NCBI GenBank assembly: GCA_913049565.1 | Contig: CAJWZG010000004.1 | Coordinates: 1-35,121, forward strand | DNA length: 35,121 bases | Reading direction: 5' to 3' | Source of the DNA: an uncultured Gammaproteobacteria bacterium | GTDB lineage: Bacteria > Pseudomonadota > Gammaproteobacteria > Pseudomonadales > Azotimanducaceae_A | In this document: positions 7,801 to 16,309 of the stretch, piece after piece | Layout: each line of letters opens with the position of its first letter | Numbering within the stretch: position 1 is the first letter of the stretch | Notes under the pieces: model-generated | Told to the model about the DNA's origin: nothing | Databases searched by the model: none | The model's input: only the letters and a program-made list of their open reading frames with translations | Made by a program: the position numbers and the translations under genes

Positions 7801-8808
7801 TCATTTGGCCACCGCATGCCAATGCTCGGCAATGCCGTAACCGTTGCGACCGTTCCACTGGAATTCTGCCAGTCCCTCATTAATAAAGGTCGCTCCTCCG
7901 TGCATCGATACTTTGGTGGGACACATGTTGAGCATGCGCCCAGTGATTTCAATCGGTTCGTTATTATTGATTCGTCCGCGCAGATGCACCGAGTCGTGGA
8001 GAATCGATGATTCGCGATAAGTGGAGGCGATTGTCACTTCCGTGAGGGGCAGAGTGCGACCATCCTGCTGTATCCAGCCACTGCCTTTAATTTCTCCTGA
8101 TGGCTGAACAAAACAAGAGCCGCCAAGAGCCCCGTGCTCGCCGAAATTCATGGAAAACCAATTTACGAAAGGCGCTGGATTGTCTGGCGTTGAAAATGTT
8201 GGCGCGGAGCGTGCTTCCGACGAGCGCTCGCTCGCACCCCAGTCTCGAGGCCCCCAAGATTTATCGCGTACTCCGTAACCATTGACTTCATAGCGGCTGC
8301 CGCCAATCTGAATGACGCCGCTCACCCGGCCGCTTTGCTCGAAATGACCATAGGAGGAATCGTGGTTAAACTTGAAGTGTGGCTCAGTGATGCACTGAAA
8401 CGTCAGCTCCATTTGCATAGTAGCGGCCTTAAACCAGCCTTTGGGTCTTAGCTTGCTGCGTTGCAGCAGAATCGAAGCATCTGCTATGTCTTGGGCAGGG
8501 CCGTCAAAATGCAGCTGCCAGCGCTGGTGGGATGCGTCGTTTTTAAAGGTGAGATGCCCCGCGTGCAGGTCACCATCGTAGACAGATAAATTGTTACCGA
8601 TGTCGCGTCTGCCGTAGGTAAAGGCCACTCGGCTGCCCGGAAGATAGACGGCGTGTAATGCGTCGGCCCAGCCGTCGCCGGGACGAAACCCCATCCTGCT
8701 GAACATGCCAATCTTTGTCTCTGGATCCACAAAGTTGAAGTAGTAGCTTTCGCTCCAGGCGGGGATCTCGCCAACGGGATGCATCAACTCGTGATCGGTA
8801 TCGCTCAT
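7801..8808 (-). CDS. DUF7065/DUF7064 domain protein (CrtC/AttH lipocalin-like)
   Basis: The 335-residue protein has no signal peptide or membrane segment. It is rich in Trp, Gly and aromatic residues in a beta-sheet pattern, with NGYGVRDKSWGPRDWG at about 174-189 and a C-terminal NGYGIAEHWH. Both marks are typical of the DUF7065 (N-terminal) and DUF7064 (C-terminal) pair, related in fold to hydroxyneurosporene synthase/AttH lipocalin-like proteins. Such proteins are frequent in actinobacteria and marine gammaproteobacteria that degrade lipids or steroids, but no reaction is established. It is the last gene of the leftward series, 18 bases after the zinc-ribbon gene, and converges with the small membrane-protein gene with one base between them. 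No terminator hairpin is visible at this junction. Confidence 0.7.
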   Translation of the reverse strand: MSDTDHELMHPVGEIPAWSESYYFNFVDPETKIGMFSRMGFRPGDGWADALHAVYLPGSRVAFTYGRRDIGNNLSVYDGDLHAGHLTFKNDASHQRWQLHFDGPAQDIADASILLQRSKLRPKGWFKAATMQMELTFQCITEPHFKFNHDSSYGHFEQSGRVSGVIQIGGSRYEVNGYGVRDKSWGPRDWGASERSSEARSAPTFSTPDNPAPFVNWFSMNFGEHGALGGSCFVQPSGEIKGSGWIQQDGRTLPLTEVTIASTYRESSILHDSVHLRGRINNNEPIEITGRMLNMCPTKVSMHGGATFINEGLAEFQWNGRNGYGIAEHWHAVAK

Positions 8809-8826
8809 AGGGCTGTCCTTTTTCGG

Positions 8827-9057
8827 CTAAAGCGCAAAGTCGGCTGGAGGTGCGTAGCTGCGCGGTATTAGATCCGCATCGTTGCGGTCGGGTATCAGCA
8901 GACCTTGCCTTGCCAGTGCAGCAAAAAGAGCAGGTTCTGCTGATTTAGGCCACCCGCCTACCGCTTTTTGATAGCAGTCGGTACAGACGTTGACTCGGTA
9001 GACGGCTACTGCATGCCCAGCTTCGGCGGCACCGCAGACGAGGCAGACTGAAGCCAT
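8827..9057 (-). CDS. small zinc-ribbon protein
   Basis: I start this at the ATG at 9057, giving 76 residues beginning MASVCLVCGAAEAG. The longer frame would extend into ilvD and read non-family sequence. Two CxxC pairs, CLVC at residues 5-8 and CTDC at about 24-27, form a compact treble-clef or zinc-ribbon site. The rest is a short alpha-helical tail with FAALARQGLLIPDR. No catalytic motif is seen; a protein- or nucleic-acid-binding role is the default reading. It begins 8 bases after the ilvD stop and is surely in the same transcript. I do not recognise a named family. No strong ribosome site is visible, so coupling to ilvD is plausible. Confidence 0.65.
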   Translation of the reverse strand: MASVCLVCGAAEAGHAVAVYRVNVCTDCYQKAVGGWPKSAEPALFAALARQGLLIPDRNDADLIPRSYAPPADFAL

Positions 9058-9065
9058 CGCAGTAT

Positions 9066-10742
9066 TTAACCCAAATACTTGTCGGTGACTGCGCCCTCGC
9101 TGGCGGAGCTGACTAATGTCGCGTATTTCGCCAAGGTGCCACGCTGGGTATAAGCCTCGGGCGCTTGCCATTTGGCTTTGCGCGCCACTAACTCCTCGTC
9201 GCTGACGTGCAAGTTAATCTCGGCGTTATCCGCATCGACGGTAATGGTGTCGCCGTCTTCTACGAGTGCAATGGGCCCGCCTAAGTGCGCCTCAGGGGTG
9301 ACATGGCCTATAACGAACCCGTGAGAACCACCAGAGAAACGCCCATCGGTGAGCAGTGCCACATCTTGGGAAAGCCCTCGGCCGTTAATCGCACTCGTGG
9401 GGCTGAGCATTTCGCGCATGCCCGGTCCACCTTTGGGCCCTTCGTAGCGCACGATGACGACGTCTCCTTTGACCACGGTGCCGTCCATGATGGCCGCCAT
9501 AGCGGCTTCTTCACCGTGAAAACAGCGCGCGGTACCCGTGAAGGTTAAGCCTTCATGTCCAGTGATTTTAGCAACGGCACCGTCTGGGGCCAGATTGCCG
9601 CGCAATATCACGAGGTGGCTATCTTTTTTAATCGGATTCGACAAGGGCCGAATAATTTTCTGCTCGGAAGGATAATCCGCGACGTCTGCCAAATTTTCTG
9701 CCATAGAATGCCCAGTGACCGTCATGCAATCGCCGTGCAGCAAACCTTCACTAAGCAATGTTTTCATCAAAGGCAAAATGCCCCCAATCTCAATCAACTC
9801 ACTCATGGCGTAGACGCCGGCGGGACGCATGTCGGCGAGCACGGGCACACGTTTGCCGACGCGGCTAAAGTCGTCGATAGATAGTGGGATGTTCGCTGCG
9901 TGAGCAATCGCCAGTAGGTGCAGTACTGCGTTGGTGGAACCTTCCAAGGCGATGGTCAGGGTGATGGCATTCTCAAATGCCTCGCGGCTCAGAATATCGC
10001 TAGGTTTGATGCCGAGCTGAATCAGTTTTCGTACTGCGGCGCCTGCATTGTAGCTGTCCTGTATCTTGTCTTGGCTAACGGCGTTTTGCGCCGAGCTTCC
10101 GGGTAGCGATAAACCAAGGGCCTCCATAGAAGATGCCATAGTGTTGGCGGTATACATGCCTCCGCAAGAGCCTGGCCCCGGAATAGCCGTGGCCTCAACA
10201 TCCTTTAACTCGATGTCGGAAACCGTACCTGCAGCATGGCCGCCGACCGCTTCGAACACAGAAACAATGTCGCGCCGTTCTTTGCCCGGTAAAATAGTAC
10301 CTCCGTAGACAAAGACACTAGGTCGATCCATACGCGCTATAGCAATACCGCAGGCGGGCATGTTCTTGTCGCAGCCACCGATGGCCACAAAACCATCGAA
10401 CCCTTGCGCGCCGACAACGGTTTCTATGGAGTCTGCTATTACTTCCCGCGATACCAGCGAGTAACGCATACCTGGTGTGCCCATAGAGATGCCATCAGAA
10501 ACGGTGATGGTATTGAACAGTACTGATTTAGCGCCGGCTTCATCAGCCCCCATTGCTGCCGCTTCAGCGAGTTCGTTAATATGCATGTTGCAGGGGGTTA
10601 CCATGCTCCAGGTTGAAGCAATACCAATCTGAGGCTTGGCAAAATCTTCTGGTTTGAACCCGGTTGGGTACAGCATGGCTCGGCTTGGAGCCTGTTCAAT
10701 TCCGTCAACAACAATAGAGCTATAGGGACGTTCGTTAGCCAT
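9066..10742 (-). CDS. ilvD: dihydroxy-acid dehydratase IlvD
   Basis: IlvD dehydrates 2,3-dihydroxy-isovalerate and -methylvalerate to the 2-oxo acids that lead to valine, leucine and isoleucine. At 558 residues it is of the shorter iron-sulfur type. The cluster ligands are visible as Cys51 (VTPCNMH), Cys124 ([11 protein letters not shown], with Lys126 as the carbamoylated lysine) and Cys193 ([16 protein letters not shown]). The C-terminal [19 protein letters not shown] is also diagnostic. TAAGGA is well spaced before the ATG. It follows argA after 31 bases and precedes the zinc-ribbon gene by 8, so amino acid genes for two pathways are cotranscribed here. No leader peptide or attenuator is seen upstream. 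Confidence 0.97.
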   Translation of the reverse strand: MANERPYSSIVVDGIEQAPSRAMLYPTGFKPEDFAKPQIGIASTWSMVTPCNMHINELAEAAAMGADEAGAKSVLFNTITVSDGISMGTPGMRYSLVSREVIADSIETVVGAQGFDGFVAIGGCDKNMPACGIAIARMDRPSVFVYGGTILPGKERRDIVSVFEAVGGHAAGTVSDIELKDVEATAIPGPGSCGGMYTANTMASSMEALGLSLPGSSAQNAVSQDKIQDSYNAGAAVRKLIQLGIKPSDILSREAFENAITLTIALEGSTNAVLHLLAIAHAANIPLSIDDFSRVGKRVPVLADMRPAGVYAMSELIEIGGILPLMKTLLSEGLLHGDCMTVTGHSMAENLADVADYPSEQKIIRPLSNPIKKDSHLVILRGNLAPDGAVAKITGHEGLTFTGTARCFHGEEAAMAAIMDGTVVKGDVVIVRYEGPKGGPGMREMLSPTSAINGRGLSQDVALLTDGRFSGGSHGFVIGHVTPEAHLGGPIALVEDGDTITVDADNAEINLHVSDEELVARKAKWQAPEAYTQRGTLAKYATLVSSASEGAVTDKYLG

Positions 10743-10773
10743 GTCTTTCCTTAGATGACGAGTTTTTGAGTTA

Positions 10774-12072
10774 TCAGCCCAGCGCTTTCAGCAGCACTTT
10801 AGAGCCGCGCTGCCAGTTGTAAAGGGATTGTTTGGCGGTTGGCAGATCCTCAACGGTCGCGCCGATAAAACCCTGTTCGATAAACCAGTCGTAGGTTTGT
10901 GTCGTCAGCACGAACAAGCGTGTCGCGCCCATCTTCTGAGCTTTTATTTGCGCTGCGTCCAACAGGTTTGCGCCGATAGCGACGCCTGAGCTGCTCCGTT
11001 GATACAAATCACTCACAGCAACGCATGCCAGCTCCGATTGCTCGCCATGGGGATAGACGGCGCAACAGCCGACCACGACGCTGTCGACTTCAGCCACCAA
11101 AAAATGCGCTATCTCCTGCTCTAATCGATCGCGAGAGCGCCGCACCAATGCACCGCTTTCTTCCAGTGGCCGGATGATCTCGACGATGTCGCCCACGTCG
11201 TTCAGCGTGGCTGCTCGCACTGGCCGGGCTTGCTCTTCAACAATTTGGGTGCCAGCTCCGTCGGCAGTAAACAGCTCTTGCAGCAGGCCACCATCTGTCG
11301 TGAAAGATATTTGGTGCGCCTTGGTGACCCCCGCCCGCACCGCTCGAGCCATGGCTTTGAAGCGTTGCGCGGAGCCAGAGCTTAGAGCCTCCCAGTAGTC
11401 TTCTAGTGAGCTGGGGGTGACGGTGCTTTGCCGCAGGCCTTGGGCATTTTTGAGATGCTCTTGGCCATCGAAAAAAATAACTTTGTCTGCCCTCAGGGCA
11501 ATGCTGATATCGGCAGCCAACTCCTCTGAGGCCAAATTGTAAGCCTGTCCGGATTGAGAAAAACCCATAGGGGACTGAAGAATCAGATTATTGGTATTTA
11601 AGAGATTTGAAATTCTGTCTGTGTCCAGGCTACGCAATTGGCCGGTTAGCAGATGATCGATACCGTCGAGTACACCCAAAGGCTTGGCGGTAACGAAGTT
11701 TCCTGAAACCACGCTGATGTCGACATTGTGCAACGGGGTGTTGGGCAAGCCCGTAGAAAATAATCCCTCCAGCTGACTGCGTAACAGACCGTAAATGCTC
11801 GATACTGTAGCCATGTCTTCAGGTAGCGTGATGCGTCGGTGGTCATGAAGGCTGGACGCGGGTAATGCTTCATCGAGTTGCGGCCGGCCGCCGTGCACGA
11901 GAACTAAGTGCACCCCGAGTACGTGGAGCAGGGCCAAATCGTGAACGATGTTCGTGATGTTTGAGTGGGCTAGTGCATCACCACCGAGATAGACCACAAA
12001 GGTCTTGCCTCGATGGGCGCTAATGTAAGGGGTGGATCCTCGAAACCACTGAGAGTAATCGTTAGTATCCAC
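10774..12072 (-). CDS. argA: amino-acid N-acetyltransferase ArgA
   Basis: ArgA acetylates glutamate with acetyl-CoA, the first step of arginine synthesis, and is usually inhibited by arginine. The GTG start at 12072 is chosen because it shares a base with the argE stop codon (TAGTG) and gives 432 residues, close to the 443 of E. coli. The longer frame would run 40 residues back into argE. The start [17 protein letters not shown] is family-like. An N-terminal amino-acid-kinase-like domain ([27 protein letters not shown]) carries the arginine site in this family. A C-terminal GNAT acetyltransferase domain follows ([20 protein letters not shown], and [13 protein letters not shown]). It is translationally coupled to argE, which deacetylates acetylornithine later in the same pathway. 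Confidence 0.95.
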   Translation of the reverse strand: MDTNDYSQWFRGSTPYISAHRGKTFVVYLGGDALAHSNITNIVHDLALLHVLGVHLVLVHGGRPQLDEALPASSLHDHRRITLPEDMATVSSIYGLLRSQLEGLFSTGLPNTPLHNVDISVVSGNFVTAKPLGVLDGIDHLLTGQLRSLDTDRISNLLNTNNLILQSPMGFSQSGQAYNLASEELAADISIALRADKVIFFDGQEHLKNAQGLRQSTVTPSSLEDYWEALSSGSAQRFKAMARAVRAGVTKAHQISFTTDGGLLQELFTADGAGTQIVEEQARPVRAATLNDVGDIVEIIRPLEESGALVRRSRDRLEQEIAHFLVAEVDSVVVGCCAVYPHGEQSELACVAVSDLYQRSSSGVAIGANLLDAAQIKAQKMGATRLFVLTTQTYDWFIEQGFIGATVEDLPTAKQSLYNWQRGSKVLLKALG

Positions 12073-13232
12073 TAGCAGTCCGCGCAGAACCTTTGAATAA
12101 CCTGCCGCAAGGCGTCGGTAGCGGGGGCTAGCTGGGCTTTGTCGAGGTATTCGTTGGGTTGATGTGCTTGGTCGATGCTGCCTGGCCCCCACACGACGGT
12201 TTCCATGCCTAGGGTTTGCATAAAGTGCGCTTCGGTTCCGAAAGCCACGGTGCCTGCCTTGTTACCGGTCAGTGTGCTGAGTGCGCCAAGTAACGCGCCA
12301 TCAGGGTTAGATTGAAATGGTGGAATGGGGGGGTAAGCTGCATGCAAAGCTAGGTCTACTCCTGTATTTGCCACTACCGCTTTAATGCGTCGTTCCAGCG
12401 CCTCGTGAATTTCGTCGCTATTCATACCCGGCAGTAATCGTAGGTCGATTTGTAGCTCCGCGTGACCGCAAATACGGTTTGGGTTGTCTCCCGCGCGCAT
12501 GCAGCCAAGGTTCATGGTAGGGATGTTCACAGCGAAAGCATCGTTTTGATGGCTAGCAGCTAACTCTTCGCGCAGGGCGATCAGCTCGCTCATGACCCGG
12601 TGCATGGCATCCAGCGCATTGGCTCCCAGACTTGGGTCAGAGGAATGACCTGACGAACCTGCTAGATTGATCGTCATCATACTGATGCCTTTATGGGCAA
12701 AAATCGGTTGCATAGCGGTAGGCTCGCCGATAATGGCGTAGTCGGCTTTTGGCTTGCCGCATTCGAGTAGGTAACGACCGCCCGCCATCGATGACTCTTC
12801 ATCCGAGGTCGCGACGATGGTAAGTGGCGCAGCTAGTTTCGTGTTTGCAAACGTAGCAGCAGCTTCAAGCGCCACCGGGAAAAAGCCTTTCATGTCGCAA
12901 CTGCCAAGGCCGTAGTAGCGATCTTGGTCGTCTTTGACGGTGAAGGGATCTGATTGCCACAGCGCTTCGTCAAACGGCACAGTGTCGGTATGCCCGGCTA
13001 AGACCAGTCCGCCCATGCCGTCTTGAAGCTCGCCGCCCAAGGTCGCAATCAAATTCGCTTTGTCGGGCCTATCGGGCAGCGGCATGATCTGCGTGTGGAA
13101 ACCCAGGTCATTCAGCCAGTTGGCTAAGTGCTCGATCACGCGCAGGTTGCTGCGATCGATGTCTGACGACGTCGAGCTAACCGATGGCTCGGCCACCAGT
13201 TGATTGAGCATTTCGGAAAACGTGGGAAGCAC
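12072..13232 (-). CDS. argE: acetylornithine deacetylase ArgE
   Basis: ArgE is the metallopeptidase-family (M20) deacetylase that converts N-acetylornithine to ornithine. The 386-residue protein starts at a GTG at 13232 with AGGA 8 bases upstream. Metal and catalytic residues are evident: His81 and Asp83 in LAGHTDTVP, Asp113 in GSCDMKGFF, Glu145/Glu146 in ATSDEESSMAGG, Glu170 in IIGEPT, and a C-terminal FGTEAHFM. The linear acetyl pathway made by ArgA plus ArgE, not the cyclic ArgJ route, is thus encoded. In Pseudomonas, argA and argE are also close together. Here they overlap by one base. lpxL lies upstream with 37 bases between, which is an odd neighbour for this pathway. Confidence 0.96.
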   Translation of the reverse strand: MLPTFSEMLNQLVAEPSVSSTSSDIDRSNLRVIEHLANWLNDLGFHTQIMPLPDRPDKANLIATLGGELQDGMGGLVLAGHTDTVPFDEALWQSDPFTVKDDQDRYYGLGSCDMKGFFPVALEAAATFANTKLAAPLTIVATSDEESSMAGGRYLLECGKPKADYAIIGEPTAMQPIFAHKGISMMTINLAGSSGHSSDPSLGANALDAMHRVMSELIALREELAASHQNDAFAVNIPTMNLGCMRAGDNPNRICGHAELQIDLRLLPGMNSDEIHEALERRIKAVVANTGVDLALHAAYPPIPPFQSNPDGALLGALSTLTGNKAGTVAFGTEAHFMQTLGMETVVWGPGSIDQAHQPNEYLDKAQLAPATDALRQVIQRFCADC

Positions 13233-13269
13233 GGAAAATGTCCTGTTAAATCAGCATGCTATTGTATGC

Positions 13270-14196
13270 CTAACCCTTAAGGTAAAACGAGTCCTCGCCT
13301 TCTGGCCGAGTCTTGAACCGACGATGCATCCACAGGTACTGTTCTGGCACCTCCCGCAGTGATGCTTCGAGTATCCGATTAAGTTGTGTGGCGTCGGCTA
13401 GAACATCACCCTCAGCGAAATGCTCCAGCACGGGACTAAAGCGCAAGCACCATTTCCGATGAGTAATGTCTCGCGTTTGATGCAGCATTAACACAGGTGA
13501 AGCGTTACTCGTCGCGAGACGCGAACTGACAGTAATGGTCGCCGTGGCAATACCGAAAAACGGCGCGAACACCGAATGTTTGCGACCGTAATCTTGATCT
13601 GCCGCGTACCACATAACCCTGCCATTCTTGAGACGCTTGATGATTTGACGCATATCGCTGCGCTCCACCACCCCTTCAAAGTGGTGACGGCGCCCGTGAG
13701 TTTGCAACCATTCCCACACCGAGTTTTTGTTGCGGCGATACATGACATCCACATAACCCAGAGTGGATAGAAACTGGCTTGTCACATCTATCGTCGTATA
13801 GTGGGCGCCAACCAATACCACGCCGCGCCCTTGCTCATGAGCACGCACCAAATGTTCGAGACCCTCAACCTGATAGCAATCGGATAAATCTCGGTTGGGG
13901 TTCAACCAGGGCAGGGAGATCTCCACTGCACCCATACCGGTATGTCTAAAGTTATCTTTGACCAATTGCGTTTGTTGTTCATGGGATAGTTCAGGAAAGC
14001 ACTTGGCGATGTTGACCTCGGTAATATGGCGTCGAGAACGCGCAAGATGGTAGCCAAGAAGGCCAACACTCTTACCTATCGCAAATATCCACGTCATCGG
14101 TAGCCGGGATATTAGCCACATACAGGCGACAACAAACCAGATGTGCCAATATTTTGGGTTCAATATAGAAGGCCACGAAGGCATAGAGTCGTGCAT
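13270..14196 (-). CDS. lpxL: lipid A acyltransferase, LpxL/HtrB family
   Basis: The protein adds a secondary acyl chain to Kdo2-lipid IVA at the inner membrane. I start at the ATG at 14196, giving 308 residues (E. coli LpxL has 306). The open frame runs back to 14388, but that part overlaps the divergent pseudokinase gene and is not family-like. An ATG at 14184 is an alternative. PKYWHIWFVVACMWLISRLP gives the N-terminal membrane anchor. The acyltransferase HX4D motif is at His132-Asp137 in VGAHYTTIDV. LMLHQTRD and the C-terminal EQYLWMHRRFKTRPEG are also typical. It could be LpxM or LpxP rather than LpxL. It is divergent from the pseudokinase-waaA pair by 71 bases, so LPS genes flank this promoter region on both sides. 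Confidence 0.9.
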   Translation of the reverse strand: MHDSMPSWPSILNPKYWHIWFVVACMWLISRLPMTWIFAIGKSVGLLGYHLARSRRHITEVNIAKCFPELSHEQQTQLVKDNFRHTGMGAVEISLPWLNPNRDLSDCYQVEGLEHLVRAHEQGRGVVLVGAHYTTIDVTSQFLSTLGYVDVMYRRNKNSVWEWLQTHGRRHHFEGVVERSDMRQIIKRLKNGRVMWYAADQDYGRKHSVFAPFFGIATATITVSSRLATSNASPVLMLHQTRDITHRKWCLRFSPVLEHFAEGDVLADATQLNRILEASLREVPEQYLWMHRRFKTRPEGEDSFYLKG

Positions 14197-14267
14197 TGCC
14201 AAATGGTAGCAGCTTCCGAATGCAGGATGCCCGGTAGTAACATGCACGAACAATCGACGAGGTAGCC

Positions 14268-14969
14268 GTGCTCCAATCTTTGATAAACAGTGTTCCGTCG
14301 CTAACCCCGCAACGCGGTCACATATTGGTGGTGGGGGATATTTGGATAGATCACGAGCAAACAGCAGATCTGGGGCTCGCACGACCACCGTTTCTGAGGC
14401 ACAACAGTTCGGCAGGTTTGGCCATGACTCTTGGGGATGCGGGATTGATTGTTACTTTAGTCGGTTTTGTCGGCGACGATAGCGTCGCCGACGCGATAGA
14501 GCAGGCGCTGCAGCTCACCGACGTTAACGCTGACCTTCTACATATTAAGGCGTGGGAAACCTGCACCAGCGCACATCTAGACATCGTAAATTTCACCGAA
14601 GCCCGCGACGGTCAGAAGGTTGCAAGGCAAGGACGGCGACAGCGTCGCCACAAAGACGAGAAAGCATTGCCAATTGACGGTATGAGTGAATACGAATCTC
14701 ATTTGCAAAATCGTGCTGAGCGATACGTGCACAATGCCGGCGCGATGATCTTGGTCGACTATGGTCTTGGCAGTATTGCCGAACCTAGGGCCTTGCTCTT
14801 TGTGGCAAAGCAATTGGGTGTGCCTTGCATCGCCGTGTTGGGTGCACAAGCACCCGTAGATCGCTATACCGATGCAGAACAAACCTTGGTGATGACGGGG
14901 CTAGACTTCGAAAGAGGCGGAGAGCAACTGCGGGCTTGTCTGCCGGAATCTGTCGTCTCACGTATATGA
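14268..14969 (+). CDS. truncated PfkB/HldE-like kinase relative (probable pseudokinase)
   Basis: The 233-residue protein starts at a GTG with GAGGT 4 bases upstream. It resembles the N-terminal sugar-kinase domain of HldE (heptose-7-phosphate kinase): ILVVGDIWIDHE (about 19-30) matches VLVVGDVMLD, LVGFVGDD (about 65-72) matches LVGLTGID, and AMILVDYGLGSI (about 158-169) matches LVLSDYAKGAL. The conserved GGAANVA is replaced by SSAGLAM. The protein stops about 70-90 residues before the expected GAGD catalytic region, so kinase activity is unlikely. A basic insert RQGRRQRRHK is not part of the family pattern and is encoded by a palindrome. Its stop overlaps the waaA start (ATGA), so it is translated and coupled to waaA. 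It may be a scaffold, a regulator or a gene in decay. Confidence 0.6.
   Translation: MLQSLINSVPSLTPQRGHILVVGDIWIDHEQTADLGLARPPFLRHNSSAGLAMTLGDAGLIVTLVGFVGDDSVADAIEQALQLTDVNADLLHIKAWETCTSAHLDIVNFTEARDGQKVARQGRRQRRHKDEKALPIDGMSEYESHLQNRAERYVHNAGAMILVDYGLGSIAEPRALLFVAKQLGVPCIAVLGAQAPVDRYTDAEQTLVMTGLDFERGGEQLRACLPESVVSRI
14469..14492. repeat. perfect inverted repeat inside the pseudokinase-like gene
   Basis: GTCGGCGAC (14469-14477) and GTCGCCGAC (14484-14492) are exact reverse complements separated by six bases, so the mRNA can form a 9-bp GC-rich stem. It encodes a plausible family segment (VGDDSVAD), so it may simply be coding sequence that happens to fold. A related hairpin occurs 143 bases downstream. 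Confidence 0.6.
14635..14649. repeat. second, related inverted repeat inside the pseudokinase-like gene
   Basis: GGCGAC (14635-14640) and GTCGCC (14644-14649) pair around AGC. The arms are the same six bases as the core of the hairpin at 14469-14492. It codes for the basic stretch RQGRRQRRHK, which is not found in HldE relatives, so it looks like a small palindromic insertion that kept the frame open. Confidence 0.5.
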
Positions 14970-16309
14970 ACCTGAACAAGCCAGCACTTTATCCCGGGTT
15001 AGTCCTGTACCGATGCGTGTTGTGGCTCGCTTTACCCGTCGTAATGGTTCGCCTGTGGTTTCGCGGCAAAAGAGATCCGTTATACAAGCCTCGTTGGCGC
15101 GAGCGGTTTGGCTTCTATTCTTGCAAAATTACTTGCGGGGGACTTTGGTTTCACACGGTATCTGCGGGAGAGAGCATTGCTGCTGCGCCGATGATCCGTG
15201 AGATAGCTAGGGGAGAGGGCGAGACTCCAAATGAACGCCCTATTCTTGTGACGACGATGACACCGACAGGCAGCGAGCAAGTCAAAGCACTGTTGGGTGA
15301 TTGTGTCGATCACTGTTACGCACCATACGATTTCACCTTCGCGGTTCGCCGCTTTCTTGCCCACGCAAAGCCCCAAGCCTTGGTATTGATGGAAACTGAA
15401 ATATGGCCGAACTTGATTTTAGAAGCCAAGGCTCAAGGTATTCCTGTAGTCCTGCTCAATGCCAGATTGTCCCCAAGGTCCGCGCGCGGCTATAGGCGCT
15501 TTAGCTGGCTCGGTAAACGCGTGCTTTCGGCCTTCGATACGATTGCCTGCCAAACCCAAGAGCATGCTCAGCGTTTTGCAGAACTAGGCGTCTCCACTAA
15601 ACGCCTGCAAGTATTGGGTAATGTGAAATTTGATCTCGACCTGCCAAAAGACCTATCTGCACACGTTACGCAGCTGCAAGCTCGGATAAGCGAATCACAA
15701 ACGCGCTCTTGGATCGCAGCATCCACCCATGCCGGAGAGGAAGAATGGGTGCTGCGGGTCCATCAGCAGATGCTGCAAACCGTGCCTAACTTGATGTTGT
15801 GGCTCGCCCCGCGGCACCCGAACCGTGTTTCAGAACTGACTCCGTTACTAGATCGCTTCGCCGGGCAGATGCCGGGCGGGTGGTGCCGATACAGTGATTT
15901 GCTCGATGAAACTCAGTTAGCTACAGCAAAAACCAGTGTGGTGGTGGTCGATCAAATGGGGGTGATGATGCCCCTGTATGAGCTTGCTGAGGTCGCCTTT
16001 GTGGGTGGCTCGCTCGTTGCTCACGGCGGCCATAATCCTATCGAACCGGCAAGTTTGCGAACCCCAGTCCTCACTGGCCCCTACTATTTTAATTTTGCTC
16101 AGGTCTATACCGACCTAATGCAGGCAGGAGCCTCTCAAATAGTTGATCAAGACTCGCTGGAAGAGGTGTTGTTGGGGTTGCTCGAGCAAAGCGAGCAACG
16201 ACTCGCAATGGGTAATGCTGGAAGCCAAGTGGTTGCAGCAAATCAAGGAGCGAAACACCGCAGTATTTCGCTTATCAAAAGTGTTCTTAGCGCTGCGATT
16301 CACGCATAG
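14966..16309 (+). CDS. waaA: 3-deoxy-D-manno-octulosonic acid transferase WaaA
   Basis: WaaA (KdtA) adds Kdo from CMP-Kdo to lipid IVA at the inner membrane. The ATG at 14966 overlaps the preceding TGA and gives 447 residues; the longer frame back to 14825 reads antifamily sequence in the upstream gene. The N-terminus has a membrane segment (VLYRCVLWLALPVVMVRLWF) and PRWRERFGF. The catalytic glutamate lies in WFHTVSAGESIAAAPMI. VLMETEIWPNL and NARLSPRSARGY mark the N-terminal domain, and FVGGSLVAHGGHNPIEPA the nucleotide-sugar site of the C-terminal glycosyltransferase domain. LpxL on the other side of the divergent promoter acts on the WaaA product. Its last 23 bases overlap the convergent tolC gene. 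Confidence 0.96.
   Translation: MNLNKPALYPGLVLYRCVLWLALPVVMVRLWFRGKRDPLYKPRWRERFGFYSCKITCGGLWFHTVSAGESIAAAPMIREIARGEGETPNERPILVTTMTPTGSEQVKALLGDCVDHCYAPYDFTFAVRRFLAHAKPQALVLMETEIWPNLILEAKAQGIPVVLLNARLSPRSARGYRRFSWLGKRVLSAFDTIACQTQEHAQRFAELGVSTKRLQVLGNVKFDLDLPKDLSAHVTQLQARISESQTRSWIAASTHAGEEEWVLRVHQQMLQTVPNLMLWLAPRHPNRVSELTPLLDRFAGQMPGGWCRYSDLLDETQLATAKTSVVVVDQMGVMMPLYELAEVAFVGGSLVAHGGHNPIEPASLRTPVLTGPYYFNFAQVYTDLMQAGASQIVDQDSLEEVLLGLLEQSEQRLAMGNAGSQVVAANQGAKHRSISLIKSVLSAAIHA

Noticed and set aside
7801..8808. Plus-strand open frames within the DUF7065/DUF7064 gene
   Set aside because: Shadow frames; the minus frame has both family signatures.
9058..9171. Longer N-terminus of the zinc-ribbon gene
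   Set aside because: It lies mainly in ilvD coding sequence and reads unrelated residues; the ATG at 9057 gives a compact domain.
14197..14388. 64-residue N-terminal extension of lpxL
   Set aside because: It overlaps the start of the divergent pseudokinase gene; the shorter form has the normal LpxL length and N-terminal anchor.
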